Shown here piece by piece: positions 34,103 to 45,489 of a stretch of DNA of 64,000 bases. The translations under genes and the position numbers were made by a program. Source of the stretch: Cercospora beticola (Eukaryota; Ascomycota; Dothideomycetes; Mycosphaerellales; Mycosphaerellaceae); NCBI RefSeq assembly GCF_033473495.1, contig NC_088939.1:558001-622000 (forward strand). Reading direction: 5' to 3'. Below the pieces are notes generated by a model, which was given only the letters and a program-made list of their open reading frames with translations, was not told the origin of the DNA and made no database searches. The stretch's first letter is position 1. Each line of letters begins with the position of its first letter.

Positions 34103-34902
34103 ATGGCAGTCGAACCAGGAACGCGCAACAAGCGCTTCGTCCCACTCGGTAAGGCATCACTTCTCCGCCAAACGACCAGCAACTTACTTACAAACCACCA
34201 GAAAACAACCCTGAAGTAATGACCTCTCTCCTCCACAACCTCGGCCTCTCCCAATCCCTCTCCTTCCACGACGTCTTCTCAATCGACGACCCCGACCTCC
34301 TCGCCTTCGTCCCACGCCCCGCGCACGCCCTCCTCCTCGTCTTCCCCGTTTCCCAAACCTACGAGAAATTCCGACACGAAGAAGACAGCTCCAAATCCGA
34401 ATACACAGGCAGCGGCTCTTCCGAACCGGTAATTTGGTACAAACAAACGATTGGGAATGCCTGCGGTCTCATTGGCCTTCTCCACGGCGTCAGCAACGGA
34501 CAAGCGAGAACTTACATTCAACCCGGCACGGCGTTGGAAGATCTGGTCAAGAAGGCGGAGCCATTAGATCCGGTGAAGCGAGCGGTGTTGTTGGAGGAGA
34601 CGGAGGCTTTGGAGACGGCACATCAGGCTGCGGCTGCGACGGGCGATACGCAAGCGCCGAGTGCAGATGACAGTATTGATTTGCATTATGTCTGTTTCGT
34701 GAAGGGGAAGAATGGGAATTTGTGGGAACTGGACGGCAGGAGGAAGGGACCGCTTGACCGAGGCAGCATTGGAGAGGATGAGGATGTGCTGAGTCCAGCG
34801 GCGCTAGAGAAAGGCGTAAGAGCGTTTTTGAAGAGAGAGGAAGAGGCTGGGGGCGGAGAGCTGAGGTTCAGTTTGATCGTACTGGCGGAAGCACTGGATT
34901 GA
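34103..34902 (+). CDS. YUH1: Ubiquitin carboxyl-terminal hydrolase (UCH, peptidase C12)
   Basis: Two exons (34103-34148 and 34202-34902; 53-bp intron) give 248 aa. The join creates RFVPLENNPEVMT, the standard UCH opening. Catalytic residues are visible: Gln97 in the oxyanion position, Cys103 in TIGNACGLIG, His177 in DLHYVCFV and Asp193 in LWELDGRRKGP. The enzyme removes small adducts from the C-terminus of ubiquitin, or of related modifiers such as NEDD8, recycling the free form. The crossover loop (about 150-172) is Ala/Thr-rich. Intron position, directly after the first strand, is typical for fungi. It is convergent with the glycosyltransferase-like gene. Confidence 0.96.
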
Positions 34903-35298
34903 GGGGCCAGCCAAGTGCTGTATGAGGGCAAGAGAATGATAACGATGATATGATATGACACAAGAGCTTTTGGGAAGCAAGCGGGATGTAAGTACGTCGA
35001 CATCAGCTACAGGCCGGCTGCGCTCCCTGCGGCTCCAGCTCTGATAGAAGTGCTGGAAGAGCAGCTCATCACCATGCGCACATGGTCCGCACCAGGAAGC
35101 TTGGAACAGAGATGACGATATTAACCTGAACATGCGGGTATCTTACCACGCCAATGAAGGCAGCCGTCAAGCTCTACACTGCACACTTCTACGCCATACA
35201 CATGCGCTCTGTTTGCCATACATGCCCTCCGCTATGCAACGAAAGTCAAAAAAAAAAGAGTTTCCAACGCCAACCGCTCATGCCGCGTTATACAAAGT
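34903..35298. other. Convergent intergenic
   Basis: 396 bp of 3' flanks. A short A run lies near 35250. Nothing else. Confidence 0.45.
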
Positions 35299-36933
35299 TC
35301 ATCTTCGAGCCTGTTCTTCAGCCTGTTCCTCAGTGCCCTCCTCTCCCTCCTCTTCAGGCTCCGGCGGAGGCGGATTGTCCTTCCCCGCCAGCTCAGGTCC
35401 AATGTAAAGGTCTTCACCCTCATAGGCACCACACATGGCATTCCACGGCACATAATCTCCGTTGTCCACCCAAGCTCCACCCTTCTCATCTTCCAGCTGC
35501 GGTCTCGCGTGCGTAACGACAGGAACAGCACCTCGCCAATTCGTCCCGGCAGCTTTCGCGAAGACGAATTGTCCTTTTCGGAGCCCACTCTGCTTACCTG
35601 TGGTCCCGCTGCTTAATACATGCTCTTTCTTTTTCGTGGCTTTCAGGAGCTCTTCGCCGTACGGGTGGAACCACATTCGCGGCCACCAGCGGTCTCGGAT
35701 ACCTTTGTCGCCTGTGACGTGGAAGAGAGGGAAAGCTTCTTTCGTGACGAGGTTGGTGCCCAGATTGGTCTCGGTCCACGATTGGTTCTTAGGCATGTCT
35801 GTGGGTTCATCTGCTGCGGCGAAAGGAGGATCCGTCTCGAGAATGTCGTCGGTGAGTTTGATTTTGTCGATGCGAATGTCTTTGACCCATCCGTCGGCCA
35901 CTTCACCTCCTCCGAATCGATCGTCTTGCGGAATGTCTGGGTACGTTTCGCTCGTCAGATTGAAGCGCATCCAGGTAAGGTGCTTCTCAAATGCAGCTGC
36001 TGTTTGGAACATCTCTGTCCTGTAGTCGAGGCAAATATGATACTCCGTTCTTCGGCCCTTGGGGATCTCAGGCATGATACCCTTCACGCCCTCAAGCACT
36101 TCTGGTGCTTTAAAGTCCCCATCACGTAGACGCCTTCTCTGGATTTCCTGCTCAGCCCACACTTCGGCAAAGTAGAGTTGATCGCTATTTCGGAACTCAT
36201 AGTTCGAATCGTACCTTCGGCTGACCATGTCCAGTGTGGCCGCGAAGTAGTCTCGAAGGTCACCTACTGGTCCCATGATTGTACCACTATTCAGCCATCT
36301 TGGTCTGGCAGTAAGCATGATAACATCGGTGGCAGGACCAAACGAGTCCTTCGGCAAAGGTGACTCCGGCACTGCCCAACTCGCGGGATCATCGATTCCT
36401 TGCGGCCAGAAGATCTTATCCGGTCCCACGACGATGGAGTTTCGAACGTAGTCACCTCCGTGATATTTGCCAAGCAACCCTTGTTGCCTTAAGCGCTCGT
36501 CATTTTGTTTAATCACGCTGTGGTACCTCTCAATCATGACCTCTGGTCGCAATTGAAGCCAGATGTCGTACGCGTCGAGTAATAAAACCAGATCATTGTC
36601 GGCACTTGGAGGCAGAGAGCGCAGGTAGGTCAAGGTCTCTGTGATCTTGAACAAATGCGACTCGGAGCCATTGTACATTCCTCGTCCATCCCAACCGATG
36701 AAGATGGGTTCGGGATAGCCAGTCACTGCTGCTGATAACAGAAGTCGACAAAAGTGCAAATTCGGCCCCGTTGCAGGAAGAAGCAGATGGAAGGCTCTTG
36801 ATCGCGAGGCATGTTTGATGTAGCTTAATGAAACGTCTTTGATCTTTGTAAAGTGGTATCCAAAGAGAAACGGAAGCAGCAAGATGCCAAAGGCCACGGC
36901 CGTCAAGAAGGCGAACCGCTTGTTAGCGATCAT
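35299..36933 (-). CDS. Type II membrane glycosyltransferase-like protein
   Basis: Single exon of 544 aa from ATG 36933. The upstream in-frame TTG was rejected. A signal anchor (FLTAVAFGILLLPFLFGYHF) spans residues 9-28 after a short basic N-terminus, so the chain faces the Golgi/ER lumen. The body has GYPEPIFIGWDG (72-83), a DxxD segment LLLDAYDIWLQ (residues 117-127) and WLNSGTIMGP, an arrangement like the glycosyltransferase domain of PLOD/procollagen galactosyltransferases. Further blocks are NSDQLYFAEVW and EYHICLDYRTEMFQT. The tail is acidic and Pro-rich. Substrate unknown. UGDH lies upstream on the same strand and a nucleotide-sugar-type transporter lies beyond it. Confidence 0.8.
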   Translation of the reverse strand: MIANKRFAFLTAVAFGILLLPFLFGYHFTKIKDVSLSYIKHASRSRAFHLLLPATGPNLHFCRLLLSAAVTGYPEPIFIGWDGRGMYNGSESHLFKITETLTYLRSLPPSADNDLVLLLDAYDIWLQLRPEVMIERYHSVIKQNDERLRQQGLLGKYHGGDYVRNSIVVGPDKIFWPQGIDDPASWAVPESPLPKDSFGPATDVIMLTARPRWLNSGTIMGPVGDLRDYFAATLDMVSRRYDSNYEFRNSDQLYFAEVWAEQEIQRRRLRDGDFKAPEVLEGVKGIMPEIPKGRRTEYHICLDYRTEMFQTAAAFEKHLTWMRFNLTSETYPDIPQDDRFGGGEVADGWVKDIRIDKIKLTDDILETDPPFAAADEPTDMPKNQSWTETNLGTNLVTKEAFPLFHVTGDKGIRDRWWPRMWFHPYGEELLKATKKKEHVLSSGTTGKQSGLRKGQFVFAKAAGTNWRGAVPVVTHARPQLEDEKGGAWVDNGDYVPWNAMCGAYEGEDLYIGPELAGKDNPPPPEPEEEGEEGTEEQAEEQARR

Positions 36934-38723
36934 CGTCGCGACTGTCGAGCGGAAAGGAGGGGAAGCGGCGTTGTTCCTCGTCGTTGCTGCATACGCTTCT
37001 TGTGGAGTTGTGCGTGCATTTGCGGACGGCAACAGAAGGGCAATCGGGCTCCGGCAAGGTGTTGCGGGTCCAGTTTTCTAGCCAGTTCTAAAGAAGGAAA
37101 GGCCCGTGAAGAAGGCGGTGGCTGATTAGTATGTTCTTGTTCGACTTTGCTCGCCAAGCGCAAAAGGATGGCAAGCTGGTGAGCAGTCTCCGCCTACCAA
37201 CAAAGGACGTAAGAAGTGAAGTTACACGAGGAAGGATCGCCGACACTGGCACCAGCGGTTGGCGGCGCGTGCAAGCAAACGACGACTAACACCTAGCGAC
37301 GGGCCATGACTGAGGGGAGGCGAGTCGCGACGATGCGGACGAGTGAGAGTCGGCGTGCGGATTCCACACCCGCGGGCTGCTGACATTGGCGGTGGATTCG
37401 CTCGAATAGCAGCCTCTCTGCTTTGTGCATGGCCGCATAGACCCAGAAATGCCATCTTGCCGCCAAGCGAGGGGGCCTCGTCATCGGCTGTTGTTTCCCT
37501 CTTGCCTCATGTTCGGCGCGCAGGAGGATCAGGAGGTCAGACCACAGCGCCTACAGTGTTGATTGCAATGCCGTGCATGGGGGGTCGATATCTCGCACGT
37601 ATCGCGTCCATTCCGATGTTCGGCTGCACTATAGGTTGTCAGTAAGTGTAGGCCCCGGTTCTACTAGTCAAGCAAGCTGCAGTAATACCAACCCCCGGCA
37701 GCAGCCAAAATTTCTAATTCAAGGATTCGGCCTGTCTCATGTCGTAAGCGCCGATCATGGCCGCCACGGCGAGGGGCGTTCGCTTTCGGCTTCACCTCGA
37801 ATGTTCACGAACAACCAGGACTCACCTCAGGTACGAGCGCTACCTCCTTCACCAAGACATAGCACCCACCTTGCCAAGTACACCAACTCCTTCAGTGGAC
37901 CCTACACAACACATGCATGTTCCTCCTGCGGGAAAAATGAGATGCCGTGAACCGGACCAAAAGTCTCAGCATGGTGCAAGGATATGATATAAAGTGACGA
38001 CACTTGGGCTGACCGAGTGGGCCGATAGCAAAGTGCTTGCTGGATCAGCCGGGTTCGGCTTGCACGTTAAAGCTTGGCGAATGCTTAGATTTCAATGACC
38101 TTTTCCGGTTGATGCGTGATGCATCGGGTGGTTTTCGTGTGGCTTTCACAAAGTTTCATCCAGAAGTTCGGCTGCTGTTCCTTACCAGGCCCGGCCCCTG
38201 CCGCAGGAGTAGCAAGTGCTGACGCGGACTGCTGTGTTTGATACCAGGCCTATAAGGAACGCTGTGCTGCTGTGCTACCTATTATTATGCTGGGATTGCC
38301 TAATGACTGCGTGAGCAGTATATCCCATCGCAAATCTATGTCGCCAAGTTCCAAAGAATATTCACATCATGAATTGAGGCCATCCAGCGACCTTCGGAGT
38401 CGAAAACCGCCCATGTCCAATGCAAACGTCTAGCGCAACGTTCGAGAGGTCTGGAATCCCGTGGAACCATTACGCGCGTCTCGATTCATGTGTGGTGTGC
38501 GAGATGCTGTGTCATCCACATTCCACCTCAAACCTGGAGCGTACGCTAAGCTCAGATTCATCGAGTGGTCCCGATCGACAATGTGCGCAACCCCATCACA
38601 TGCGACCCCATGGGTTGCAAGTTTCATCACCCAGCGGAGAATCTTTGGGGCGCTGAGTCCGCTGACCTCACCGAAAGATCCGTTCACCTCCGGGTAAGCG
38701 TGCGAATCTTGATGCAAGAACAT
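36934..38723. other. Intergenic glycosyltransferase-like/UGDH
   Basis: 1.8 kb containing the promoter of the glycosyltransferase-like gene and the UGDH 3' flank. Short frames only. No gene, RNA or transposon signature. Confidence 0.5.
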
Positions 38724-40423
38724 CTACAAGCGTCGCTGCCGAGCACCTGGCTTGCCAATGCACTCGACAGTGAACCCCAAGCTCGCAAGCTTCTGGCTGT
38801 CCACAACGTTGCGTCCATCGAAGACTAATCTCGGCCGTTTCATCGAGCTGGCAATTTGAGCCCAGTCTACCCGCTTGTTGGCTGGGTCGATGGGGTCGAC
38901 ATATTCTGGACGTTCACGTTCAGTGGACGCCGGTGTCCCAATAGCACTGTCCAAGAACTCACTTTCCGCCTCCGAATTGGACGAGGAATCGGAGTGACCG
39001 TTTGCTTGCGTGTACGTTGTTTGTTTCGTGCCGTTCGACTTCTCTGCCACACGATCGGTCTTGAATTCGTCCCACTCGGTAAGGATGACCACGGCACTGG
39101 CGTCGGCGCATGCAGAGATTGCGTCAGGATAGACAGTGACGCGTTGCTTGACCACGTCAGGTCGGTGCTCACGAATCAGATCCTGCTGAATTGTCGCTTC
39201 TGACACCTGCGGATCGTAGATTGCAATCTTTGCGCCTTCAGCAATGAGCTGGCCAACGATTGTGATCGCGGCGCTCTCTCGTGTGTCGCCCGTATTCTTC
39301 TTGTAAGCGAAGCCTAAGATGGCGATCTTCTTCAGGCGAAGAGTGTTGTATAGTCGTTTTGTTATCCTCTTAGCGAACCGCTCTTTCTGATACTCGTTGA
39401 TGTCTACCACCGACTTCCAGTATGCGGAGACCTCGGGAAGGTGAAGGGTCTCAGCGATGTATGCTAAGCTGAGAACATCCTTCTTGAAACATGAGCCTCC
39501 GAAGCCTGCCGATGCCTTGAGCATCTTGGGCCCTATTCTGGTATCTTGCCCAACGGCAAATGCAAGCTCTTCGATGTTCGCTCCTGTAGCTTCGCATATT
39601 GCGCTCAAGGAATTGATGCTGGAGATTCGTTGCGCAAGCATGCAGTTGGCAGCAAGTTTGGCAAGCTCTGAAGACCAGAGATTGATCGTGATAATGCGAT
39701 CCCGTGGCACCCATGCAGCATAAACGTCCGCCAAAGCTGTGGCTGCCACGAGCGATCTCTCGTCCTTGTGCGAACCGATGAGTACTCGATCAGGCTTCAT
39801 CAGATCGTTCATCGCTGTGCCCTCAGCCAAAAATTCCGGGTTCGACAGAATGTCGAAGTGAACATTGGGCGCAGCATGTGCGTCGAGAATCTCTTGAATG
39901 TTGTCCGCTGTTCCACATGGCACTGTGCTCTTCTCAACAATAATCTTGTCGCTTGTCGCGACCTCTGCAATGTGTCGTGCAGCCGATTCAACGTATGCGA
40001 GGTCCGATGCTCCTCCTGCACCAAGACCTTCCGTCTTCGTAGGAGTGTTGACAGCGATGAAGATAAGGTCGGCCTCGTTTATCACGCCGGAAACGTCGGT
40101 CGAGAAGTGCAAGTTCGATTGGCGACGGCCATCTTTGCAGTCGCGGGCGACTTCGACGACATCGAAAAGGCCAGGCTCGTAGATGGGCAGGGCGTTCGAT
40201 TTCCAAGCCTGGATGCGGTCTTCACTCAAGTCGACGACCGTTACGGTGATGTCTGGGTTGTGTTGCGCAATGACCGCGCTGGTGGGTCCGCCCTATCGTA
40301 AATGTTAACCATGTCAGGTACGGGATCAGCTTCGAAGAAACTGACAACATAGCCTGCGCCAATGCAGCAGATCTTCTTCACCGTCTTGCGGCTGCCTTGA
40401 GCGGTAACAACGGTTGGAGCCAT
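38724..40423 (-). CDS. UDP-glucose 6-dehydrogenase
   Basis: Two exons (40423-40346 and 40292-38724; 53-bp intron) give 548 aa. The split N-terminal Rossmann motif ICCIGAGYV/GGPTSAV joins in phase. Further family blocks are VDLSEDRIQAWKS, LPIYEPGL, FIAVNTPTKT, VEKSTVPCGTA, LSNPEFLAEGTA, the catalytic motif GFGGSCFKKD with Cys near residue 294, GFAYKKNTGDTRES, YDPQVSE and VFDGRNVVD. The enzyme oxidises UDP-glucose to UDP-glucuronate with two NAD+, feeding UDP-xylose and glucuronate-containing glycans. A Ser/Glu-rich insertion (about 435-490) separates the ILTEWDEFKT strand from the last block. It diverges from the transporter gene across 1.4 kb. Confidence 0.97.
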
Positions 40424-41846
40424 ATTAACGAATGTGGGTTTCTCAAGAGGAAACGGTCGAGCAGCGCCAAAGAGTGAACATGAACAGACCCCCTGGTCGA
40501 GATGACTTTCCAAGAGCCGCGGCGGTTGTGAAGAAGGGTCGCGGGGTTAAAAGTAGCGCGGAAGCCACCAGTTGAGCTTATCTGGAAAACGTGGGTGGTT
40601 GAGACTTGTGGCTGGAAGAGACTGCCACAGCAGCTGCAGCTCTGTTTGGGGGTTGTACTTGTAAAACGATTGCCCGCAGCTCCGGTGTTCGCGTGATTGC
40701 TGGGCTGGAGCATAAGGCTCGTTCAGATGCTGGTTCGTGCAGAATATGTGCCACAGCGTTGGGCGTGGCGTCGTCACGAACAAGAATTCTTTTCGTGGCT
40801 CCAAGACCCCCAAGTGCTGGTGCTGCTCGGCTGCTTGAATCCTTCTCCTCAGGGGTAACGGAGCTACTGTGCCTTTATCGGATGCCACGCTTGCTGGGAC
40901 AGGATCCACGGAGCGGCTTCTCCTTCCTGCTCACAGGGCACCGCAGGCATCATCTCACTCGTTGCTAGAGATCGGAAGACACTCCGCACATTCGGCGGGC
41001 CACGCTTCGTATTTCGGGAGCGCGCGATTACTGAAGGGAGAAAAACCTGATGCGCGCAGACTCTTGGGCCCCACGTTGCTGCAGTCGCCAAGAGCGCAAG
41101 GCCAGCGCGCGGACGGGTGGTCGGCAGGAGGCGGTGGGGCGCGAGTATCGCTTCGAGGCGTTGGCACGGGTGGCGGCCATCGTGTCATTTGTATGCGGAT
41201 TGCGGTGAAGGGGAGCGTACTGCAGTCGCCAATCGTGCCCGCCGTGCCATCGTGGGAGTGTGATTCGCAAGGATGCGCGTCGCGTCCAAAGAGTGCAACG
41301 GCGAAGGAACATCCAGCATTGGCTTATCGGCAGCCGGTGCGAAGAGCAGTAAAAAGTGTCAGACCACAGCCACCCACAGTGGATCTGGCTGTGGCACTCG
41401 CGGCTTTTCGCGGAACGCTTGGCTCGCAGCCCTGCCGAGAGGCGCAGAAATCAGCCTGACACTCGTGCTCGCGCTACCGCTCAAGTACCATCTGGACCTT
41501 CCGATTGGAGTCCACCACCGTCGTATTGGTCCAGCAGAGAGCGAGCTGTTCCTTCCCTTCATCTTCTTCATTATGTTTATGCTAGCGGCATGAATGCCAA
41601 GTATCGGCTGAACGCAGGAGACAACCACTCACATATCACAGCCGAGTCCCGCGTGCGACGAGCAGCGATTGCACCCAACAAGCATTCAGCCTCTGTCATC
41701 AGCGCAGCCGTGCGATCCGCACGCCTCACTGACCTTGGCCCGCTCGGATCTTCCTGCTTGCAAGTAGCCACTTTGCATTCGTAATATCATGAGAGACAAC
41801 CAACGACTTTGATCATCACTTGGACTGGCCAGCTTGGGACTTCTCG
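40424..41846. other. Divergent region UGDH/transporter
   Basis: 1.4 kb between outward-facing ATGs, presumably both promoters. No coding frame is convincing. Confidence 0.5.
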
Positions 41847-42943
41847 ATGGATGCGCAACGAGAGAGGGAACTCCATGATTCCATGGACACGGACGGAGTG
41901 CCGGAGAATCACGAGCTCCTCGATAAGGATGAACGCGATGTAGAATCGCAAGAACAACCGAACGCCACACCTCTGGAATACACGGTATCAACCAGCAAGA
42001 AGCTCACTTATCTCGGCCTCTATTTCCTCCTCAACCTCAGTGTTACACTATCCAACAAGGCCCTTCTCCGCAATGCCTCCCTACCATGGCTACTCACATT
42101 CTCGCATACCTTCGCGACATCAATAGGATGCTCGATGCTCCTGGCAACAGGCCAGATGAAGCTCTCGAAGCTAACACTACGAGACAACCTCATCCTTGTG
42201 GCATTCTCAACGCTTTTCACAGTAAACATTGCCATCAGTAACGTTTCTTTGTAAGTGCACCAGCGTTTGCTGCCATGTCTGTACTAATGCATTACAGGGC
42301 CCTGGTATCTGTACCTTTCCACCAAGTCATGCGAAGCACATGTCCCGTCATGACCATATTTATCTACCGCGTGGCGTACGGCCGGACTTACGACCACGAG
42401 ACATATCTTTCGATGATCCCCCTCATCATCGGAGTAGGCCTGGCTACCTTCGGCGACTACTACTTCACCGCGATCGGGTTTACACTTACGCTGCTTGGCG
42501 TGGTACTTGCGAGCGTCAAGACAGTGGCTACGAATCGCCTCATGACCGGGAACCTGAAATTGCCAGCAATGGAAGTGCTATTCAGGATGTGCCCACTGGC
42601 TGCAATTCAATGCCTCTTCTACGCCGCCGGAAGCGGTGAATTTGCAAAGCTACGCGAATACTCAAACGAAGGAGCCTTCTCGACAGGCATCCTGGTCTCC
42701 ATTGTTGGGAACGCTGCCATGGCATTCGGCTTGAACCTCGTATCTTTCCAAACAAACAAGGTCGCCGGAGCCCTCACGATCAGCGTATGCGGAAACGTCA
42801 AACAATGCTTGACGATTTTACTCGGCATCGTTCTCTTCAACGTGCAAGTTGGGATAGTAAATGGATTTGGCATGTTGGTTGCCACAGCTGGCGCTGCATA
42901 CTACTCGAAAGTCGAATTGGACCGGAAGAAGGCTGCATCATAA
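41847..42943 (+). CDS. Nucleotide-sugar/triose-phosphate transporter family (DMT, TPT domain)
   Basis: Two exons (41847-42250 and 42298-42943; 47-bp intron) give 349 aa. The N-terminus (about 1-50) is acidic and cytosolic. About ten hydrophobic segments follow, with TPT-family marks: YLGLYFLLNLSVTLSNKALL, TVNIAISNVSLALVSVPFHQ across the join, MTIFIYRV, GVVLASVKTVATNRLM and TISVCGNVKQCLTILLG. Such proteins exchange nucleotide sugars or phosphosugars across Golgi/ER membranes. Substrate cannot be read directly. Its place beside UGDH suggests a UDP-sugar, but that is inference. The in-frame codons before 41847 lack an ATG. Confidence 0.9.
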
Positions 42944-43493
42944 TTTGCATGTGTGGGCATTTGCATTTTTTGATTCAATTGTGGCGGATACCCAAATATG
43001 GCATTGCATTTTGCATAGGTAGGAGTTGGCAGCAGTAAAGCTCTCAGGACAGAGTCGATAGAGACAGAACCACCAGAGGATACAGTCTCCGTTTGAAAAC
43101 ATCATCACGTCCTTTGCCCATTGGCAGAGAGGTATGTTGCGTTCGTTCATTCCATTGCTGAACAGCCACTGATCTGACGTCGTGGATCGCGATAGCCAAG
43201 AAATCATCCTGAAGGATGGTTACACAGCATGACTATACGAGCGATACGTTGCCAAGCATAGAAAACACTGGTGGCTGTGTGCTGTGTGCCACAGATTAGC
43301 AAGACCCATACGCAAGGCGCCTGCGGCTGAGAGCGCAATCCTTCACGGTACGGTATACAACCGCGCCGGAAAGAGCTGAACATGCTGCCTGATCCACTAC
43401 ATCACTGCAACCACAATCACACGCGATAACTGTAACCTCACAAACCAACCAAACGCAGAAGCGCCACAGACTGCGATACAAGTTTCAGACATA
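42944..43493. other. Intergenic
   Basis: 550 bp of 3' flank and upstream sequence for the small membrane protein. Nothing recognised. Confidence 0.45.
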
Positions 43494-43802
43494 ATGCCGA
43501 CAGGCCGAACCGTCGGCATCGCACTAGGAGTCACAACCGGAGTCGCAGTTCTATTTGCGATTTTCATGCTTGTGAGGAAGAAGCATATTTACATTTCTTT
43601 TATTCCTGGATTGGGAGAGTCGAGAGATAGACTTGCGGCTAGAACGGGACATCAAGGGAGAAGATTGAAGGGGAAGAATAATGTGAGGTCAGTGGAGGTG
43701 CCTTTCGGGCAGAAGTTGCAGGTTTATAAGGGGCCTGAGGTAAGAGGTGGTGAGGATGTTGAGAGAGGTGAGGGTGGGGATGTGAGGGAGGATGGAAGGT
43801 GA
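43494..43802 (+). CDS. Small single-pass membrane protein
   Basis: Single exon of 102 aa, ATG at 43494 after ATA. A hydrophobic segment (VGIALGVTTGVAVLFAIFMLV) at residues 7-27 is followed by RKK, so the tail is probably cytosolic. The C-terminal half is basic, then Gly/Glu-rich. No family is recognised. Confidence 0.55.
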   Translation: MPTGRTVGIALGVTTGVAVLFAIFMLVRKKHIYISFIPGLGESRDRLAARTGHQGRRLKGKNNVRSVEVPFGQKLQVYKGPEVRGGEDVERGEGGDVREDGR

Positions 43803-44415
43803 GGATGGACTGGACTGGACTGACCCGGAGTCTCGAGTGAGCTTGAATTTCAGGATCGTAGTACGCCAAATGCTTCCTGAAGACTGGCTCTTTCTCAGGT
43901 CTTCGATGATAAATCGAATAGCCAGTGCCCTAGCCCAGCGGAGAGGGAAGCTCGGAAACTGGCAATAGCGGAAGGTCTGTTCTACCGATCACACCAGCCT
44001 GCGAGTTGGGTCCCTCTGCAAAGGCAAGCACCAAACGCGTTGAATGAAGCGGCAGCGGCTTCCAACCGCAAAAGGCAGGAGAGCGCCTGCGATGCACCAA
44101 GAAGAACTTCCCACGCGAAAGACCGCACCTGCGTATTTCACCTCTCCGCCTTCTCTCCTGGCAACGCTCTTGCAGTATCAACATCGAGGAAAGCACAGGA
44201 GGATGGACTGCCATACACCTTCGGCCTCCCACCTCCTCCTGTCTCTCCCACACCACATCTTCATCACCAGAAGCAAACGACTACAGCGCTATTCAATCAC
44301 CAGCTCTAGTCCATATTTCAACAGAAGACAAAGCCAGTTGAAACCTCGGGTCAGGACTTTCCCACTTCGCTGTCGTGTGTTCAATTCACTGACGTGCTTC
44401 GGAACCACAGTCAAG
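43803..44415. other. Intergenic/5' leader of secreted protein
   Basis: 613 bp. Begins with a GGACT pentamer run near 43805-43820. The frame upstream of ATG 44416 is open for 124 codons but starts with no convincing signal and is read here as leader. Confidence 0.4.
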
Positions 44416-44784
44416 ATGGTCGGCATCAAAGCGGCAGCCTTGGCGCTTTTCACACTCCTCGGTCTCGCAGAGAAGAACAGCAACGACAAATCAGGCGACA
44501 AAGTCGGCCTGGAGTGCCTGAAGTACGATGACAAGGAGCAGACCAAATGCCGCACTTGGCGATTCTCCAAGCACGCAGAAGCAATGGACTTGGAGCGCGA
44601 AAAAGCAGACTGCGCGTCGCAATGCCGGTCGTTGGGAGAGGAGTGCCGCCTGCGCGCGCGATACGAGCTTATCGAGGGTGTTCTGGAATTGGTCGGCATG
44701 TATTGTAGACCAGTGGCACCGGAGGAAGACGTCAAGATGCCCGTTGGGGCCCCGATTCTGCCCATTTATCATGGGGAGTTGTGA
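44416..44784 (+). CDS. Small secreted cysteine-rich protein, 122 aa
   Basis: ATG at 44416 opens a hydrophobic N-terminus (MVGIKAAALALFTLLGLAE) that fits a signal peptide with cleavage near residue 19. The mature chain of about 103 aa has six cysteines at 34, 45, 66, 70, 77 and 97 and a CxxxC pair within an acidic helix. The open frame extends 372 nt upstream of this ATG, but that part is basic and Pro/Ser-rich and would bury the signal peptide, so the internal ATG is preferred. No family recognised. It is unrelated in sequence to the six-cysteine protein at 20828-21303. Effector, surface or structural roles are possible. Confidence 0.7.
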   Translation: MVGIKAAALALFTLLGLAEKNSNDKSGDKVGLECLKYDDKEQTKCRTWRFSKHAEAMDLEREKADCASQCRSLGEECRLRARYELIEGVLELVGMYCRPVAPEEDVKMPVGAPILPIYHGEL

Positions 44785-45489
44785 TCATTCGTTGTGGTGT
44801 GGGTATTGGGCCTGAGAGTCAAGTTGTGTATGACAACCTCGTTCGTTATGGGAAGATAGACGTCTAACGATCACTTTTTCGCTGCTGTCATCCGATACCA
44901 TCTCTGTCTCAGAACATGGAAGGCTCTCTGTTCTCAACCTGGCCTACTACACAGTGGCACCGCAAGCTTGCCAGAATCCAGAGTCATGTCGAGTTTCAGT
45001 GTCATCTTGTTTGTGTGAGTTGACGGACGCCCTGTACTCGTGCCTCTTTGCAATGCCCACCCATCGTGAGATAGCCTCGTAGGCTCTGCGCTCGGAAGTA
45101 AGCAAACTTCGGCGAGAACGTTGTGTACTGCCGGAAAGCAAAACAAAGATTGAGACTGCGTACTCATCTGCCCGGGGAAGTCGAGTGCCATTTCGATGCT
45201 CGTGTCTTCGCCTTGTGCAGCATAGCTAAGGCGCTCTGTCTCGACAAGCGACGCAGCTGCGTAATTGATTTCGTAAGAGAGAAATTGCACAGTGAGCGTA
45301 TTTCCTGGTTTCCATTCTGCTGTTCGCAATTAGGATGAGTGACAGCTATCAAAAGAAACTCTGAGCGGGATCTGAAACCGGACTCAATTCTTGGTTGCTG
45401 TGTACCTTCATTGTCCAACCTGTCCTGTCTTTCCATCATACATTCATTGCACTGTCATTGCCATATCCTGTATCCTTCTCAAAGTTCAT
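44785..45489. other. Intergenic with a doubtful minus-strand frame
   Basis: 705 bp. A minus-strand frame ending near 44934 could be joined to an ATG at 45439 by a plausible intron, but it would start only 50 bp after the stop of the next gene, so it is not called. Confidence 0.35.

Noticed and set aside
41356..41784. Plus-strand frame upstream of the transporter
   Set aside because: Arg/Ser/His-rich with no conserved features, and lies in a divergent promoter region.
44934..45439. Minus-strand two-exon gene model beginning MMERQDRLDNE and containing EWKPGNTLTVQFL
   Set aside because: Splice phase works, but its start would lie 50 bp after the stop of the neighbouring gene on the same strand and no family match is firm.
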